The position numbers and the translations under genes were made by a program. The notes below the pieces were generated by a model, which made no database searches, was not told the origin of the DNA, and saw only the letters and a list, made by a program, of their open reading frames with translations. Shown here piece after piece: positions 31,186 to 39,317 of a DNA stretch of 64,000 nt. The DNA is taken from assembly GCF_018614195.1 (NCBI RefSeq), contig NZ_JAGGOT010000001.1:78881-142880 (forward strand), written 5' to 3'. Positions within the stretch are counted from its first letter, which is position 1; each line of letters starts with the position of its first letter. Origin of the DNA: Streptomyces sp. ISL-43. GTDB lineage: Bacteria > Actinomycetota > Actinomycetes > Streptomycetales > Streptomycetaceae.

Positions 31186-31228
31186 CCCCGCGGGGTCGGC
31201 AATCTTGCACATTGCCGACCCCGCGGGG
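31186..31228 (-). terminator. Large hairpin between precursor genes and enzymes, candidate attenuator
   Basis: A perfect 18-bp stem (arms CCCCGCGGGGTCGGCAAT / ATTGCCGACCCCGCGGGG) with a 7-nt loop lies between the last precursor gene and the protease gene. No T-tract follows, so it may be an attenuator or an RNA-stabilising or processing element rather than a full stop. This would keep precursor mRNA above enzyme mRNA. Confidence 0.65.
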
Positions 31229-31320
31229 CCGATCAGCCGGCGATCGATGACTCGGTCATGGCGCAGGCCAGGCCGGGGATTGGCTGCCTGCTGCGGCTTT
31301 GGCCGTGAAGCCGCGCCGAC

Positions 31321-31524
31321 TCAGCCTGCCGAGGACCAGCTGCCGGCCGAGCTGACCGAGGAGGCCGGGCAGCTGCCGCTGCCGGCGCAGGCGAAGCTGC
31401 CGGAGGTTCCGAGCAGCGCCGTCTTGCTGAGGGGCTCGATCGTCAGATCCTCGGCGGTGAGGTCGAGGGCGAAGAGGTCCGCGGTGGGATCCGTCGACGC
31501 GGGGGCCGTGGTGGTGTGCGACAC
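31321..31524 (-). CDS. RiPP precursor peptide A
   Basis: The 67-residue peptide has an acidic leader (ADLFALDLTAEDLTIEPLSK) and a C-terminal part made almost only of Ser, Cys, Gly, Ala and Thr. This contains FACAGSGSCPASS and ends WSSAG. The acidic LFALDL/AEDL segment is the sort of leader bound by ThiF-like partners. The core has two Cys and about nine Ser for azole formation or dehydration. It is the last and longest of four tandem paralogues. It differs most in the leader but keeps the SCPAS motif. The cleavage site is not certain, with LLGTSG as one candidate region. Confidence 0.8.
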   Translation of the reverse strand: MSHTTTAPASTDPTADLFALDLTAEDLTIEPLSKTALLGTSGSFACAGSGSCPASSVSSAGSWSSAG

Positions 31525-31580
31525 GGTGTGTTCCTTCCTGGTGGAAACCGGAGGCGGTGCGCTCCGGAAGAATGGACCGA

Positions 31581-31757
31581 TCAGTTGCTGCAGGACCCCG
31601 TGGAGGCAGTCGACGCGGTGGACGCGGGGCAGCTGTACGAACCGACGCTGCTGCTGGAGGTCCAGCTCGCGAGGGAGGCGGTGTCGCTCAGCTGCTCGAC
31701 CTGAAGGCCCTCGGCGAAGTCCTCGGCGAACAGGTCGAGGTGCGCGGTGCTTTCCAT
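31581..31757 (-). CDS. RiPP precursor peptide B
   Basis: The 58-residue peptide starts MESTAHLDLFAEDFAEGLQV behind an AGGAGA site. The leader keeps DLFAEDFAEGLQVEQLSDTA. The core (after about residue 29) has WTSSSSVGSYSCPASTAST and ends TGSCSN, with two Cys and about fourteen Ser/Thr. It is paralogous to A, C and D through the LFAED leader and SCPAST core motif. The length and composition match thiazole/oxazole-modified peptides. Confidence 0.82.
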   Translation of the reverse strand: MESTAHLDLFAEDFAEGLQVEQLSDTASLASWTSSSSVGSYSCPASTASTASTGSCSN

Positions 31758-31813
31758 GTGCTTCTCTCCTGGGTGATAGAGGTGATGCGGTGCGGTGTGC
31801 CCTCTGCCGTCGG

Positions 31814-31990
31814 CTAGCCGGCGGAAGAGGCGCTGGCGCTCGTCGATGCCGTGGACGCCGGGCAGGAGGCGCTGGTGAAGGTGCCCGCCGAGCCCCACGT
31901 GCCGAGCAGGGCGGCGTCGTCGAGGACCTCTGCGGTCAGGTCGGAGGCCAGATCCTCGGCGAAGAGGTCCAGGCCGTCGTGGTCGCGCAT
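31814..31990 (-). CDS. RiPP precursor peptide C
   Basis: The 58-residue peptide starts MRDHDGLDLFAEDLASDLTA behind AAGGGAA. It is the same length as B and alignable without gaps. The core has TWGSAGTFTSASCPASTAST followed by SASASSAG, with one Cys and many Ser/Thr. The shared SCPAST placement (residues 43-48 in C and 42-47 in B) suggests a fixed modification register. Confidence 0.82.
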   Translation of the reverse strand: MRDHDGLDLFAEDLASDLTAEVLDDAALLGTWGSAGTFTSASCPASTASTSASASSAG

Positions 31991-32033
31991 ATCGGATTCC
32001 CTTGGTCGGTCGAAGTGATCGGGAAGTGTGGTG

Positions 32034-32207
32034 TCAGCCCCGCGAGCTGGCGGTACCGGCACACATCGCGGTCGATCCCGGGCAGGACAGGCAGCCCATC
32101 GAGCCGACGGTGGAGACGGACGCCAGCGAAGAATCGGTGGGCAGCGCATCGACCGTGAGCGAGATGTCCTCGGCGAACAGGTCGATGGCAATGTCCTCGT
32201 GATGCAC
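32034..32207 (-). CDS. RiPP precursor peptide D
   Basis: The 57-residue peptide (VHHEDIAIDLFAEDISLTVD...) begins at a GTG 6 bases from AAGGAG. A TTG one codon upstream is less likely. The leader carries IDLFAEDISLTVDALP. The core is distinct, with three Cys (GCLSCPGST, AMCAGTASSRG). It is the first precursor after the enzyme genes and the most Cys-rich, so its product would differ most in ring pattern from B and C. Confidence 0.8.
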   Translation of the reverse strand: MHHEDIAIDLFAEDISLTVDALPTDSSLASVSTVGSMGCLSCPGSTAMCAGTASSRG

Positions 32208-32239
32208 CAAAAACTCCTTGTCGTGGTGGTTCGGGTCGG

Positions 32240-32260
32240 CCGCGCCCCGACTGGGCGCGG
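32240..32260 (-). terminator. Short hairpin between the SagB gene and the precursor genes
   Basis: An 8-bp stem CCGCGCCC / GGGCGCGG with a 5-nt loop sits in the 75-bp gap between the dehydrogenase stop and the first precursor. It may separate, attenuate or protect the precursor message. Confidence 0.4.
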
Positions 32261-32282
32261 AGTCTGTGGGGCCCTTGAGGGC

Positions 32283-33056
32283 TCAGGCAGCCGGGCCGTC
32301 GAGCGGCGGGCGGCCCACGGCGAACGCCAGCAGCTGTGCCGTGCGGTAGCCGTCGAGCCCCAGCAGCGGCTTGAGGGCAGACGAGAGGAAGCCGGCGAAG
32401 ATGCTGCCCACCAGGCCCTGGTCCAGGGCGGCGAGCCAGGCGGTGTGGGCGGCCGCTCCCGCTCGGGCCATGAGCAGGCGGTGGCCGTGCTCGCCGTGGC
32501 GGTCCAGGGAGGCCGCGAGGGAGCCGCAGACCAGCACGATGGCCGGGGCCCAAGCGAACTCCATCTGGAGGACCATGCTTTCGGCGGCTTCGCCCTCGGG
32601 GAGATCCGCGAGCCGGGAGAACTCCCCGAGCTCGGGTTCATATCCATAGAGCCCGGTGGGGAGCCCGGTCACATTGCGCGCGGCGACCAGGAAGCCGAGC
32701 GGGCCGCCCGCATGGTGGTCAGGCCAGCTGAGGCTGTCGAACGACTGCGCCTGGTTCAGTACGGCGGCCAGCTCGTCAGCGGTCACCGGGGCCGGCGCGT
32801 ACGTCCGTACGGCGACGCGGTCCCTGAGCAGCTCGTCCAGCGGCCGGGCTCCGGCGGCGGCCGGTGTCACCGGCACGCCCGGGGCGTCGGCCTCGAGGGA
32901 TGGGGTCGCGAGTGCCGGATCGGGCGCGTCGTTGTAGCGCCGCACGGCCGCTTGGTCAAGACGGCTGCGCACTTGGAGTTCCCGCATCACGTCGTTGTAG
33001 TCGAGCGGGCCGGACAGGGGTTCGGGGCGCTGCCAGGTTGCCGGACGCGGCGTCAT
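32283..33056 (-). CDS. SagB-type (nitroreductase-fold) azoline dehydrogenase 1
   Basis: The 257-residue protein is an FMN-dependent SagB/ThcOx-type oxidoreductase, which oxidises azolines to azoles in thiazole/oxazole-modified peptides. Visible features are the conserved RDRVAVRTYAPAPVTADELAAVLNQA near residue 85, GGPLGFLVAARNVTGLPTGLYGYEPE in the middle (the 'P-x-G-x-Y-x-Y' segment of the family), and ARAGAAAHTAWLAALDQGLVG near the end. An AAGGAG site precedes the ATG. It follows the fused ThiF-like/dehydrogenase gene after 2 bp, so the cluster encodes two dehydrogenase-like proteins. Confidence 0.82.
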   Translation of the reverse strand: MTPRPATWQRPEPLSGPLDYNDVMRELQVRSRLDQAAVRRYNDAPDPALATPSLEADAPGVPVTPAAAGARPLDELLRDRVAVRTYAPAPVTADELAAVLNQAQSFDSLSWPDHHAGGPLGFLVAARNVTGLPTGLYGYEPELGEFSRLADLPEGEAAESMVLQMEFAWAPAIVLVCGSLAASLDRHGEHGHRLLMARAGAAAHTAWLAALDQGLVGSIFAGFLSSALKPLLGLDGYRTAQLLAFAVGRPPLDGPAA

Positions 33057-33058
33057 GG

Positions 33059-34768
33059 TCAGGACTCCTTCGCGACGGAGGGGTGAAGTGTCAGCACTCC
33101 GGTGATCGGTTCCGACTCCAGGTCGAGGTCGAGGACTTCGGCCAGGCCCAGGTCGTCCCACCGGTCGAGTGGTTGTGCCCGCAGGCCCAGTGAGCTCGCG
33201 ACGTGGCACATCTGCGCCAGTGCCACGCCCGCGTCGAGGTGGACGACGCGCCAGGCGAACGCGGAGTACTTGGACGCGACCCGGGCCAGCGCGCCGGTGA
33301 GGACGATCGTCACCGGGGCGTCCTGGCCCCCTGCCACGGCGGGTTCGCCGTTCCGCTCGGAGAGCAGGGCCATCCGGTGGCCGGCCGTCTCGTACCCCCA
33401 CACGCCGCTGGGCAGCCCCTCGACGTCCCGTACCAGCGCGTGGAGTTGGACCGACCCCAGGTTGCCTCCGGTAGGAGCCCAACGCTGGATGTCCTTGGCC
33501 GGCGCAGGGTCCTGCCGCAGGCCGGCGCCGCGCAGCAGGACCGAGGTCAGATGGCCGAGATCGACGCGGGAGACGAGGGGAGCGGAGCCGTCGCGCAGCG
33601 GGGTGAGCGGGGCGGTACCCGTGCCGGGCAGCGCCACCGTCAACGCGCTCGGCCACTGCTTGCTCTCCCTCTGCAGGACGATGTTCCCCGGCTTGTAGTG
33701 CATTTGGTGATCACGGGGATTGAGCAGGCGGCGCGGGGGGAACGCGACCGACGTCTCGAAGGCGACCGCCAGCGGCACCCCGCCCTGGGCGAGCGTCGAA
33801 CCGCCGTCGGTCCGCTCCGGTACGGGTGCCGTCACGTGGACCGACTGCTGCCAGGTGACGAGGTCGGTGCGCACCCGGCCGCGCAGGACGGGTGTCGATC
33901 CGACCCGGGCTATCAGTGCGGTGGCGTGGCTGACGATCAGCGCGGCCAGGACGAGTGGTTCCGGGTGCTCGCCGGTCGGCCGTTCGTCCGAGGGCGGCGC
34001 AGGCGTGCGCTGCCGCTCCGCTTCCCCGAACGACAGGGTGAAGGACTCGTCGATGTAGGGACCGACGTCAAGCGTCGGGCCGGTGACATGGACGGGCAGC
34101 AGGGGAACAGCGTGCTCCGCGCACCAGGAGCCGATCTGGCTCATGTCCTCGGCGCCAGTGTCGCTTCCGCCGATCGCCACCACCAGATCCAGCTGAGCGT
34201 CGCCGGACGGCTCGGGCGACGCCCATACGTCCGCAGCGACACCCACAGCGGCAAGCTCGTCGCGCACCAGTGCGCAGATCGGGCCGTCCCCCGCCACGGC
34301 GACCCTTGCCCGGGTGAGCCGGCGGGCCGCCTCGAAGGCGCTGATGTTCACGCGGGTGGAGTCCAGGTTCCGCGACAGGTACCTCGCGACCGGCCCGTCC
34401 CCGTCGAAACTCCCGGCGCCATCGGCCGTCGCGTCCGGGTCCTGCGGCGCGCCTTCTTCGAGCAGCCCGCAGGTGTAGAGCAGAGCCCGCGCCTGTTCGA
34501 CGTGCTCGACGCGGACGTCGGCGGCCGCCGCGACGGCGGACACCTCGCGCGTCCCGTCGAAGAGCGGAAGGAGCTTCGGGATCAGCTCGCGGGTCGCGGC
34601 GCCGCGGAGCACCTGGCGGCCTGCGGCTCCCTCGACGAGGATGCCGTCCGGGAGCGGCACCGTGACCAGCCCGCGGCACAGCGCGGGCCGTCGCGGGACC
34701 CGGAACTGCGGGTCCGTCACCACCGCCCGGTGCATGTCCCGGGCGGAGAGCAGTTTGCTGTCGACCAT
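33059..34768 (-). CDS. Fusion: leader-recognition/ThiF-like domain plus SagB-type dehydrogenase 2
   Basis: The 569-residue protein has two parts. The first ~270 residues look like the N-terminus of TOMM cyclodehydratase partner proteins. A winged-helix-like stretch (VPLPDGILVEGAAGRQVLRG, LIPKLLPLFDGTREVSAV) could be a RiPP recognition element. An E1/ThiF-like Rossmann region follows (LTRARVAVAGDGPICALVRDEL, LDLVVAIGG) without obvious nucleotide-binding residues. Residues ~280-569 are nitroreductase-like (NLGSVQLHALVRDVEGLPSGVWGYE, WRVVHLDAGVALAQMC). Fusing leader binding to the dehydrogenase would bring the oxidase to the substrate. A GAGGAAAG site precedes the ATG. Confidence 0.7.
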   Translation of the reverse strand: MVDSKLLSARDMHRAVVTDPQFRVPRRPALCRGLVTVPLPDGILVEGAAGRQVLRGAATRELIPKLLPLFDGTREVSAVAAAADVRVEHVEQARALLYTCGLLEEGAPQDPDATADGAGSFDGDGPVARYLSRNLDSTRVNISAFEAARRLTRARVAVAGDGPICALVRDELAAVGVAADVWASPEPSGDAQLDLVVAIGGSDTGAEDMSQIGSWCAEHAVPLLPVHVTGPTLDVGPYIDESFTLSFGEAERQRTPAPPSDERPTGEHPEPLVLAALIVSHATALIARVGSTPVLRGRVRTDLVTWQQSVHVTAPVPERTDGGSTLAQGGVPLAVAFETSVAFPPRRLLNPRDHQMHYKPGNIVLQRESKQWPSALTVALPGTGTAPLTPLRDGSAPLVSRVDLGHLTSVLLRGAGLRQDPAPAKDIQRWAPTGGNLGSVQLHALVRDVEGLPSGVWGYETAGHRMALLSERNGEPAVAGGQDAPVTIVLTGALARVASKYSAFAWRVVHLDAGVALAQMCHVASSLGLRAQPLDRWDDLGLAEVLDLDLESEPITGVLTLHPSVAKES

Positions 34769-34777
34769 GGTCTTTCC

Positions 34778-35506
34778 TCAGTCACGGGCGAGGAGCGCGG
34801 GCGCGTCCTCACGCTCGGTTCCGGCCGGCCGCGAGCGGTCGGCCGTACGGGAATCCGCGTCGGCGGGAGGCAGCAGGCCGGAGAGGTCCTGGGCCAGGGC
34901 CTCCCAGCTGGGGCGCTCCTGGCCACTGCGGGGGCGGCAGCGGTCGCAGCCGTGGACGCCCACGACCCGGGCGTGGCTGATGTGCTGCTCCAGCAGATGC
35001 CAGTGGCGTACGCTGCCGGCGTCGTGGCAGCCCCCGTCGCGCTCCATTCCGTGTAGCAGCTGCAGGGCCGCGCCGGCGGCCATCGCGGTGTGCTGGGGCA
35101 GGAATCCTCCCGGGCCGGCGGTGGGGTGCGCGTCGTAGTGGGCGTGGAGGGCCGCCGTCAGTGTGCTGCCCTGTTCGTGCTGGGCACGGCGGCCTCGGAA
35201 GCACCGGTAGCAGGCTCCTTCCCCGGGCACCACCACGGGGCCGACGCGCAGCCTCGGGTGCTCGTTGACTACCGCGAACCAGGGGGTTCCCCAGTCGGCG
35301 GACTGTGCGTCGAGCACCTCCGCGAGCGCCGGGACCTCCCGCCAGGAGACCAGCACCCGGATGTCGGCCACGGGCCAGCGTGCCGGGAATGCGAGGTCGG
35401 CGGCATCCTGCCCGGCGGTGACCTCGATCGCGTCGTGGTGGCGGAGCATGCGCTCCGCGACGGCTTCGCCGAACTCGCCGACGGCGAGAACATGCACCTT
35501 CGTCAT
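34778..35506 (-). CDS. ThiF-like cyclodehydratase partner (leader-binding F-type protein)
   Basis: The 242-residue protein starts MTKVHVLAVGEFGEAVAERM, a Rossmann-like G-x-G start. Its later half has two Cys pairs (CYRCFRGRRAQH and CDRCRPR), a likely structural zinc, and a WFAVVNEHPRLRVGPVVVPG segment. Together these resemble the 'ocin-ThiF' proteins that bind the leader and deliver it to YcaO. No E1 catalytic Cys or ATP motif stands out, as expected for this non-adenylating family. The start could instead be the ATG at 35542, which overlaps the YcaO stop. It sits directly after the YcaO gene. Confidence 0.7.
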   Translation of the reverse strand: MTKVHVLAVGEFGEAVAERMLRHHDAIEVTAGQDAADLAFPARWPVADIRVLVSWREVPALAEVLDAQSADWGTPWFAVVNEHPRLRVGPVVVPGEGACYRCFRGRRAQHEQGSTLTAALHAHYDAHPTAGPGGFLPQHTAMAAGAALQLLHGMERDGGCHDAGSVRHWHLLEQHISHARVVGVHGCDRCRPRSGQERPSWEALAQDLSGLLPPADADSRTADRSRPAGTEREDAPALLARD

Positions 35507-35541
35507 GACTGGTTCATCTCCAGGAGGCGTGAGCGGGCGCA

Positions 35542-36876
35542 TCACGCGAACGGCTGCGGCAGCGGGTTGAGGTCCGGTTCGGCGTGCACGGGGTATCCCA
35601 TGCGGGCCGGTGCCTCGTAGAGCCGGGGGTGTGCGAGATACCGGGCGCGGTGGGTGAAGGACAGCGGCATCAGGCCCGGTACCAGTACGCGGACCACGCG
35701 GAAGCCGACGTCGCGCGCCTCATCCGTCGTGCAGTCGACGGCCACCGCCTCGTATCCGGCCCGCGCGAGCATGTCGACCAGCAGCGCCAGGTCCTGGCCG
35801 CTGTCCCCGCTGGACAGGTGGGGCAGCTCGCTGAACGGCGTCCGCGCCTCCCCCTTGAGGAGGAAGTCGAAGTCTCCGAGCCGGTCGGGGCTCCCCATGT
35901 AGGACGCGCCGTGGAAGACGTGCTGGAAGTCGTCGACCGAGTCGGGCATCGGCCGGTTGACCTGCATGGCGATCCGCGAGGACGCCGACTCCCTGATGAT
36001 CTTGGCCACGGAATCGGCCGGGTCCAGGCTCGTGTTGCACATGACCATCTGTCCCAGCACCTCGTTGTGCGGGGACAGGTCGACCGAGTAGACGGTCGGG
36101 ATGCCGAGGTCTGTGGTCGCGTCGAAGAAGACGGTGTCCACCAGGCTGTCGCGGGACTTCTTGAGGAACGGCTCCAGAGCGGCCGGCACCTCGTCGAAGT
36201 CGATACGCGGCAGGGCGAGGCGCTGGTACCAGGTCAGTGCGATCGCGTCGCGTTCCACCACTTCGCACAGTCCGTTGATCAAGGCCTGTGCGAGGTCGGT
36301 GTGCGTGGCGCAGCCGGTGGAGATGGGGTTCCAGCCCCGCTCGCCCACCGACTGGGGCGGGATGTGCATCCACACCTGGACCGCGGGGACCCACTTCGGC
36401 TCTCGCCGGGTCAAGGACCAGCCCCGAACCCAGCGCATGGGAGCGCGGGTGTCGACGTCCACGGTGAGCGCCTTCGGGTGGTCGAGCTCCGCGGGTGAGC
36501 AGCGGGGGAAGCTCTCGAGGTCGAGGGCCTGCGATCCCAACTCCTGCGCTGTCGCCCAGATGATCTCCTCAGGGCGTACGACGCACATGGAGTAGCGCTC
36601 CAGCGCCTCGGCCACGCTCAGCAGGGCAGCCCGCTGCGGATCAGGGGCGCCGCCGGCGCCGTCCATCTCCCCGCGTACGTCCCGACCGCCCACGGAGTGG
36701 GCCACGTTGGGGACGACCGGGGTCAGGTTCCCCAGCGACGCCGTCGAGATGGGGAAGCGTGCGTCGCCGTGCTGATTGGGCAGCCGGTGGGTCCGCTCGA
36801 CCAGTCCGTACGGCCCGACGAGTGCGTCGAGGTCCTTGAGCCGACCGAGGCCGGCCTGCAATGCGCCAGAAGTCAT
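35542..36876 (-). CDS. YcaO-type azoline-forming cyclodehydratase
   Basis: The 444-residue YcaO uses ATP to cyclise Cys/Ser/Thr of the precursors to azolines. Features are GGRDVRGEMDGAGGAPDPQRAALLSVAEALERYSM (about 63-98, with the E-x-x-E-R of the ATP site), STGCATHTDLAQALINGLCEVVERDAI (about 185-212, second E-x-x-E-R), and a C-terminus ending NPLPQPFA. That end is close to the PxPxP tail that positions TOMM YcaO enzymes. The ATG overlaps the exporter permease stop (ATGA). The leader-binding ThiF-like partner follows. Confidence 0.88.
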   Translation of the reverse strand: MTSGALQAGLGRLKDLDALVGPYGLVERTHRLPNQHGDARFPISTASLGNLTPVVPNVAHSVGGRDVRGEMDGAGGAPDPQRAALLSVAEALERYSMCVVRPEEIIWATAQELGSQALDLESFPRCSPAELDHPKALTVDVDTRAPMRWVRGWSLTRREPKWVPAVQVWMHIPPQSVGERGWNPISTGCATHTDLAQALINGLCEVVERDAIALTWYQRLALPRIDFDEVPAALEPFLKKSRDSLVDTVFFDATTDLGIPTVYSVDLSPHNEVLGQMVMCNTSLDPADSVAKIIRESASSRIAMQVNRPMPDSVDDFQHVFHGASYMGSPDRLGDFDFLLKGEARTPFSELPHLSSGDSGQDLALLVDMLARAGYEAVAVDCTTDEARDVGFRVVRVLVPGLMPLSFTHRARYLAHPRLYEAPARMGYPVHAEPDLNPLPQPFA

Positions 36877-37913
36877 CGTTCTTCTCCCTGGTCCCAGCGG
36901 AACAGACAGGCGGCAAGGCCGCCGAAGATCAGCGTCGCGATGGTCAGTACCAGCCAGTCGACGCCGAGGCCGTGCGTGGACGGCGCGCCGGTGAGCTGGT
37001 GGTTCAGTGCGTCCACCAGGTACGTGGTGGGTAGGGCGTCGGACAGAGTCCGCAAGGCGCCCGGGAGCATCTCCAACGGGATGAACAGCCCGCCGAGCAG
37101 AAGGACAAGGGGCATGAGGACGGCCAGCAGGCCGTTGGCCACTTCGGGGTTGCGCAGTCGCGAGGCGGCGAGGTAGCCAAAGGCGAAGAGCATCAGCGCC
37201 CCGAGCATGCCGGTCGCGAACAGCAGCACCGTCCCTGTGGCGGAGAGGAAGCCGAGCGACACGGCGACCGCTCCCAGCAGGATCAGCTGGCCGGCGACCA
37301 GTGCCAGTCGCACGGGTGCCTGCGCGACGACGAAGGTGAGCCGGCGCAGCGGCGTGGTGCCGAGCAGCCGCAGGGTGCCCCGCTGGCGCAGGGCGATGAG
37401 CGGCGTGGCCGTACCAAAGAACGCCACCGACATCAGGGCCATCACGAGCGCCGTCGGCAAGGAGGCCTTGACGGGATCGAAGGGCTGACCGCCGTCCGGG
37501 GTGCGGAAGGCGGCCCGCGACGGGCTGATACCGCTGTCGTCGAGCACCTCGCGCAGGGTCCGCATGGCGCCGAACTTCGCCGAGTCGAGGGTGACGGTGG
37601 CACGGCCGTCGGTCGCCTGGACGATCGCGTCGTATCCGCCCAACTGCGTCGGGCCGGCCTCACCGGACCACGGTTCGGCCGAGAAGCCGTCCTCGGCCGC
37701 GATCCGTTCGAGGATCTGCTGCTGTACGGGCGACGCGACGACCGCCACGCGGTAGGAACCGCCGGTGTTCAGGTGGCCGAAGCCGAGGAACATCCCGAGG
37801 AAGAGCAACGGGAAGAACACCACGAAGAAGAGGGTCTTGCCGTCTCTGTACAGCTCACGGGCATTGGCCGTGATCAGCTGTCGCAGTGCCGACGACGAGC
37901 TCGTCGAGCGCAT
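36873..37913 (-). CDS. ABC-2 type exporter permease
   Basis: The 346-residue permease has an N-terminal helix (TLFFVVFFPLLFLGMFLGFG), an extracytoplasmic domain of ~130 residues, then five helices (TALVMALMSVAFFG..., LVAGQLILLGAVAVSLGF, VLLFATGMLGALMLFAFGY, LLAVLMPLVLLLGGLFIPLEML and a last one). This is the usual ABC-2/DrrB-like topology. The start is the ATG at 37911-37913, with GGAGG upstream, overlapping the ATPase stop. With the ATPase it probably exports the mature peptides and gives self-protection. Confidence 0.85.
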   Translation of the reverse strand: MRSTSSSSALRQLITANARELYRDGKTLFFVVFFPLLFLGMFLGFGHLNTGGSYRVAVVASPVQQQILERIAAEDGFSAEPWSGEAGPTQLGGYDAIVQATDGRATVTLDSAKFGAMRTLREVLDDSGISPSRAAFRTPDGGQPFDPVKASLPTALVMALMSVAFFGTATPLIALRQRGTLRLLGTTPLRRLTFVVAQAPVRLALVAGQLILLGAVAVSLGFLSATGTVLLFATGMLGALMLFAFGYLAASRLRNPEVANGLLAVLMPLVLLLGGLFIPLEMLPGALRTLSDALPTTYLVDALNHQLTGAPSTHGLGVDWLVLTIATLIFGGLAACLFRWDQGEER

Positions 37914-38917
37914 CAGGATCCCTCCGGCGTTCGTATGACGTCCGCGGCACGTGTACCTGCACCGGTCGCCAGGGTTTCGAAGACCTCTTCCAGGCCTCCG
38001 CGTACGACGTCCAGTCCGCGCACCTGCAGTTCCTGGTCGGCGGCGATGCTGCGCAGCGTCTCGTCGGCGTCCCGGGTGCGGACCCGCACGGCGACCCTTC
38101 CGCCCTCGATCGGAGCTGCCTCGACGGCAGCGGTCGAGCTCAGGAGCCGGACGGACTCCAGGGACGCCGAGCCGTCGGCCGTGAAGGTCACCGTGCTCGT
38201 GTCCGCCAGTTGGGCGACGAGTGCCGCCGGGGTGTCGCACGCGGCGATCCGGCCGCCGACGATGACGGCCACGCGGTCGCAGAGCTCGGTGGCTTCCGTC
38301 ATGTCATGTGTGGTCAGCAGGACGGTGCCGCCGCGCTCGCGATGCGCGCGCACCACGGCCCACAGGTTCTTGCGGGACTGCGGGTCGAGGCCGGCGGCCG
38401 GCTCGTCCAGGACGAGCACGTCCGGGCGGCCGACCACCGTCACCGCGAGCAGCAGCCTGCGCCGCTGTCCTCCGGACAGGGCCTGGACTCGGCGATAGGC
38501 TTCCTCGGCGAGCCCTACGTCGGCCAGTACCGCATCGACAACGGCCGGGTCGGGATAGAAGGATGCCCACAGTTGCACCGTTTCGTGCACCGTCAGATTC
38601 GGGAACAGGGCACCTTCCTGGGGCTGTACGGCGACCGACTGCCGGAATTCCTCAGTCCGTTCTGCCGGATCCATGCCGAGGATTCGTATCGTGCCCGCAG
38701 TAGGCTTGCGTAGCCCGACGAGGCATTCCAGCGTGGTGGTCTTTCCTGCCCCATTGGGACCCAGTAGACCGAACACCTCACCGGGACGGACTTGGAAACT
38801 CACCCCGTCGACCGCGTCTTTGGTGCCGTACCGCTTGCACAGCTCGCGGACGTCGACGACCGCGTCCGCGGGGCCGGACAGCGCTGGACTCTGTACATCG
38901 GACACGGAAATGAACAC
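37913..38917 (-). CDS. ABC exporter ATPase (DrrA-like)
   Basis: The 334-residue ATPase has Walker A GPNGAGKTTTLECL (about 55), Q-loop VQPQEGALF, signature LSGGQRRRLLLA, Walker B VLVLDEPAAGLDP, and H-loop TTHDMTEA. The ~80-residue C-terminal extension (STVTFTADGSAS..., VRVRTRDADETLRSI) is typical of drug-export ATPases. It is the first structural gene of the leftward RiPP operon. The GTG at 38917 lies right at an AGAAGG. A GTG at 38902 is an alternative start. Confidence 0.88.
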   Translation of the reverse strand: MFISVSDVQSPALSGPADAVVDVRELCKRYGTKDAVDGVSFQVRPGEVFGLLGPNGAGKTTTLECLVGLRKPTAGTIRILGMDPAERTEEFRQSVAVQPQEGALFPNLTVHETVQLWASFYPDPAVVDAVLADVGLAEEAYRRVQALSGGQRRRLLLAVTVVGRPDVLVLDEPAAGLDPQSRKNLWAVVRAHRERGGTVLLTTHDMTEATELCDRVAVIVGGRIAACDTPAALVAQLADTSTVTFTADGSASLESVRLLSSTAAVEAAPIEGGRVAVRVRTRDADETLRSIAADQELQVRGLDVVRGGLEEVFETLATGAGTRAADVIRTPEGS

Positions 38918-39087
38918 CCTTCTGACAAAAGGAACCGGCCAGGGAATGTGCGCACGTAGAAAGAAATCAGGGCACGCCTAAGACAGCAGTCTCCCTGGCC
39001 GGAAAACGCCGGACTGCAACAACGCACGAAGAAACAACAGCGAAACGGAGGTTCCTGAATCCGCGCGAAAGCGGCGGATTAATCCTT

Positions 39088-39144
39088 CTACGTCTCGCGG
39101 CACACCATGAGCGGTAGCCGTAACTGGGCAGCCCAAACAGGCAT
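39088..39144 (-). CDS. Possible 18-codon leader peptide upstream of the exporter operon
   Basis: The minus strand holds ATG...TAG encoding MPVWAAQLRLPLMVCRET, preceded by a strong GGGGGAAGGA site at good spacing. Just past its stop is an inverted repeat (AATCCGC / GCGGATT, about 39058-39080). It lies in the 400-bp leader of the cluster, so it may act as an upstream ORF for attenuation. Coding potential of such a short frame cannot be judged by composition. Confidence 0.35.
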   Translation of the reverse strand: MPVWAAQLRLPLMVCRET

Positions 39145-39259
39145 AAGAATTTTCCTTCCCCCGTGAGCCGCACCGACGGGAACTGGTCACGCCCTCGTCA
39201 GCGGCTCGAACTTGACTATATATCCGAAGACAGTCGGCCCAGAAATAGAATTTCACCCG

Positions 39260-39284
39260 CATTCATGCAGGCGGCGCATGAATG
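39260..39284. promoter_or_regulatory. Dyad CATTCATG-N9-CATGAATG, candidate LysR-type operator
   Basis: A perfect 8-bp inverted repeat with 9-bp spacer lies between the LysR gene and the exporter operon. LysR regulators bind T-N11-A type dyads, and TTCATG-N9-CATGAA fits. The surrounding 38920-39280 region is AT-richer than its flanks and should contain the cluster promoter. Confidence 0.45.
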
Positions 39285-39317
39285 GGCCGGCCGGTTGCTT
39301 CCGTGGCCGGCACGCCC

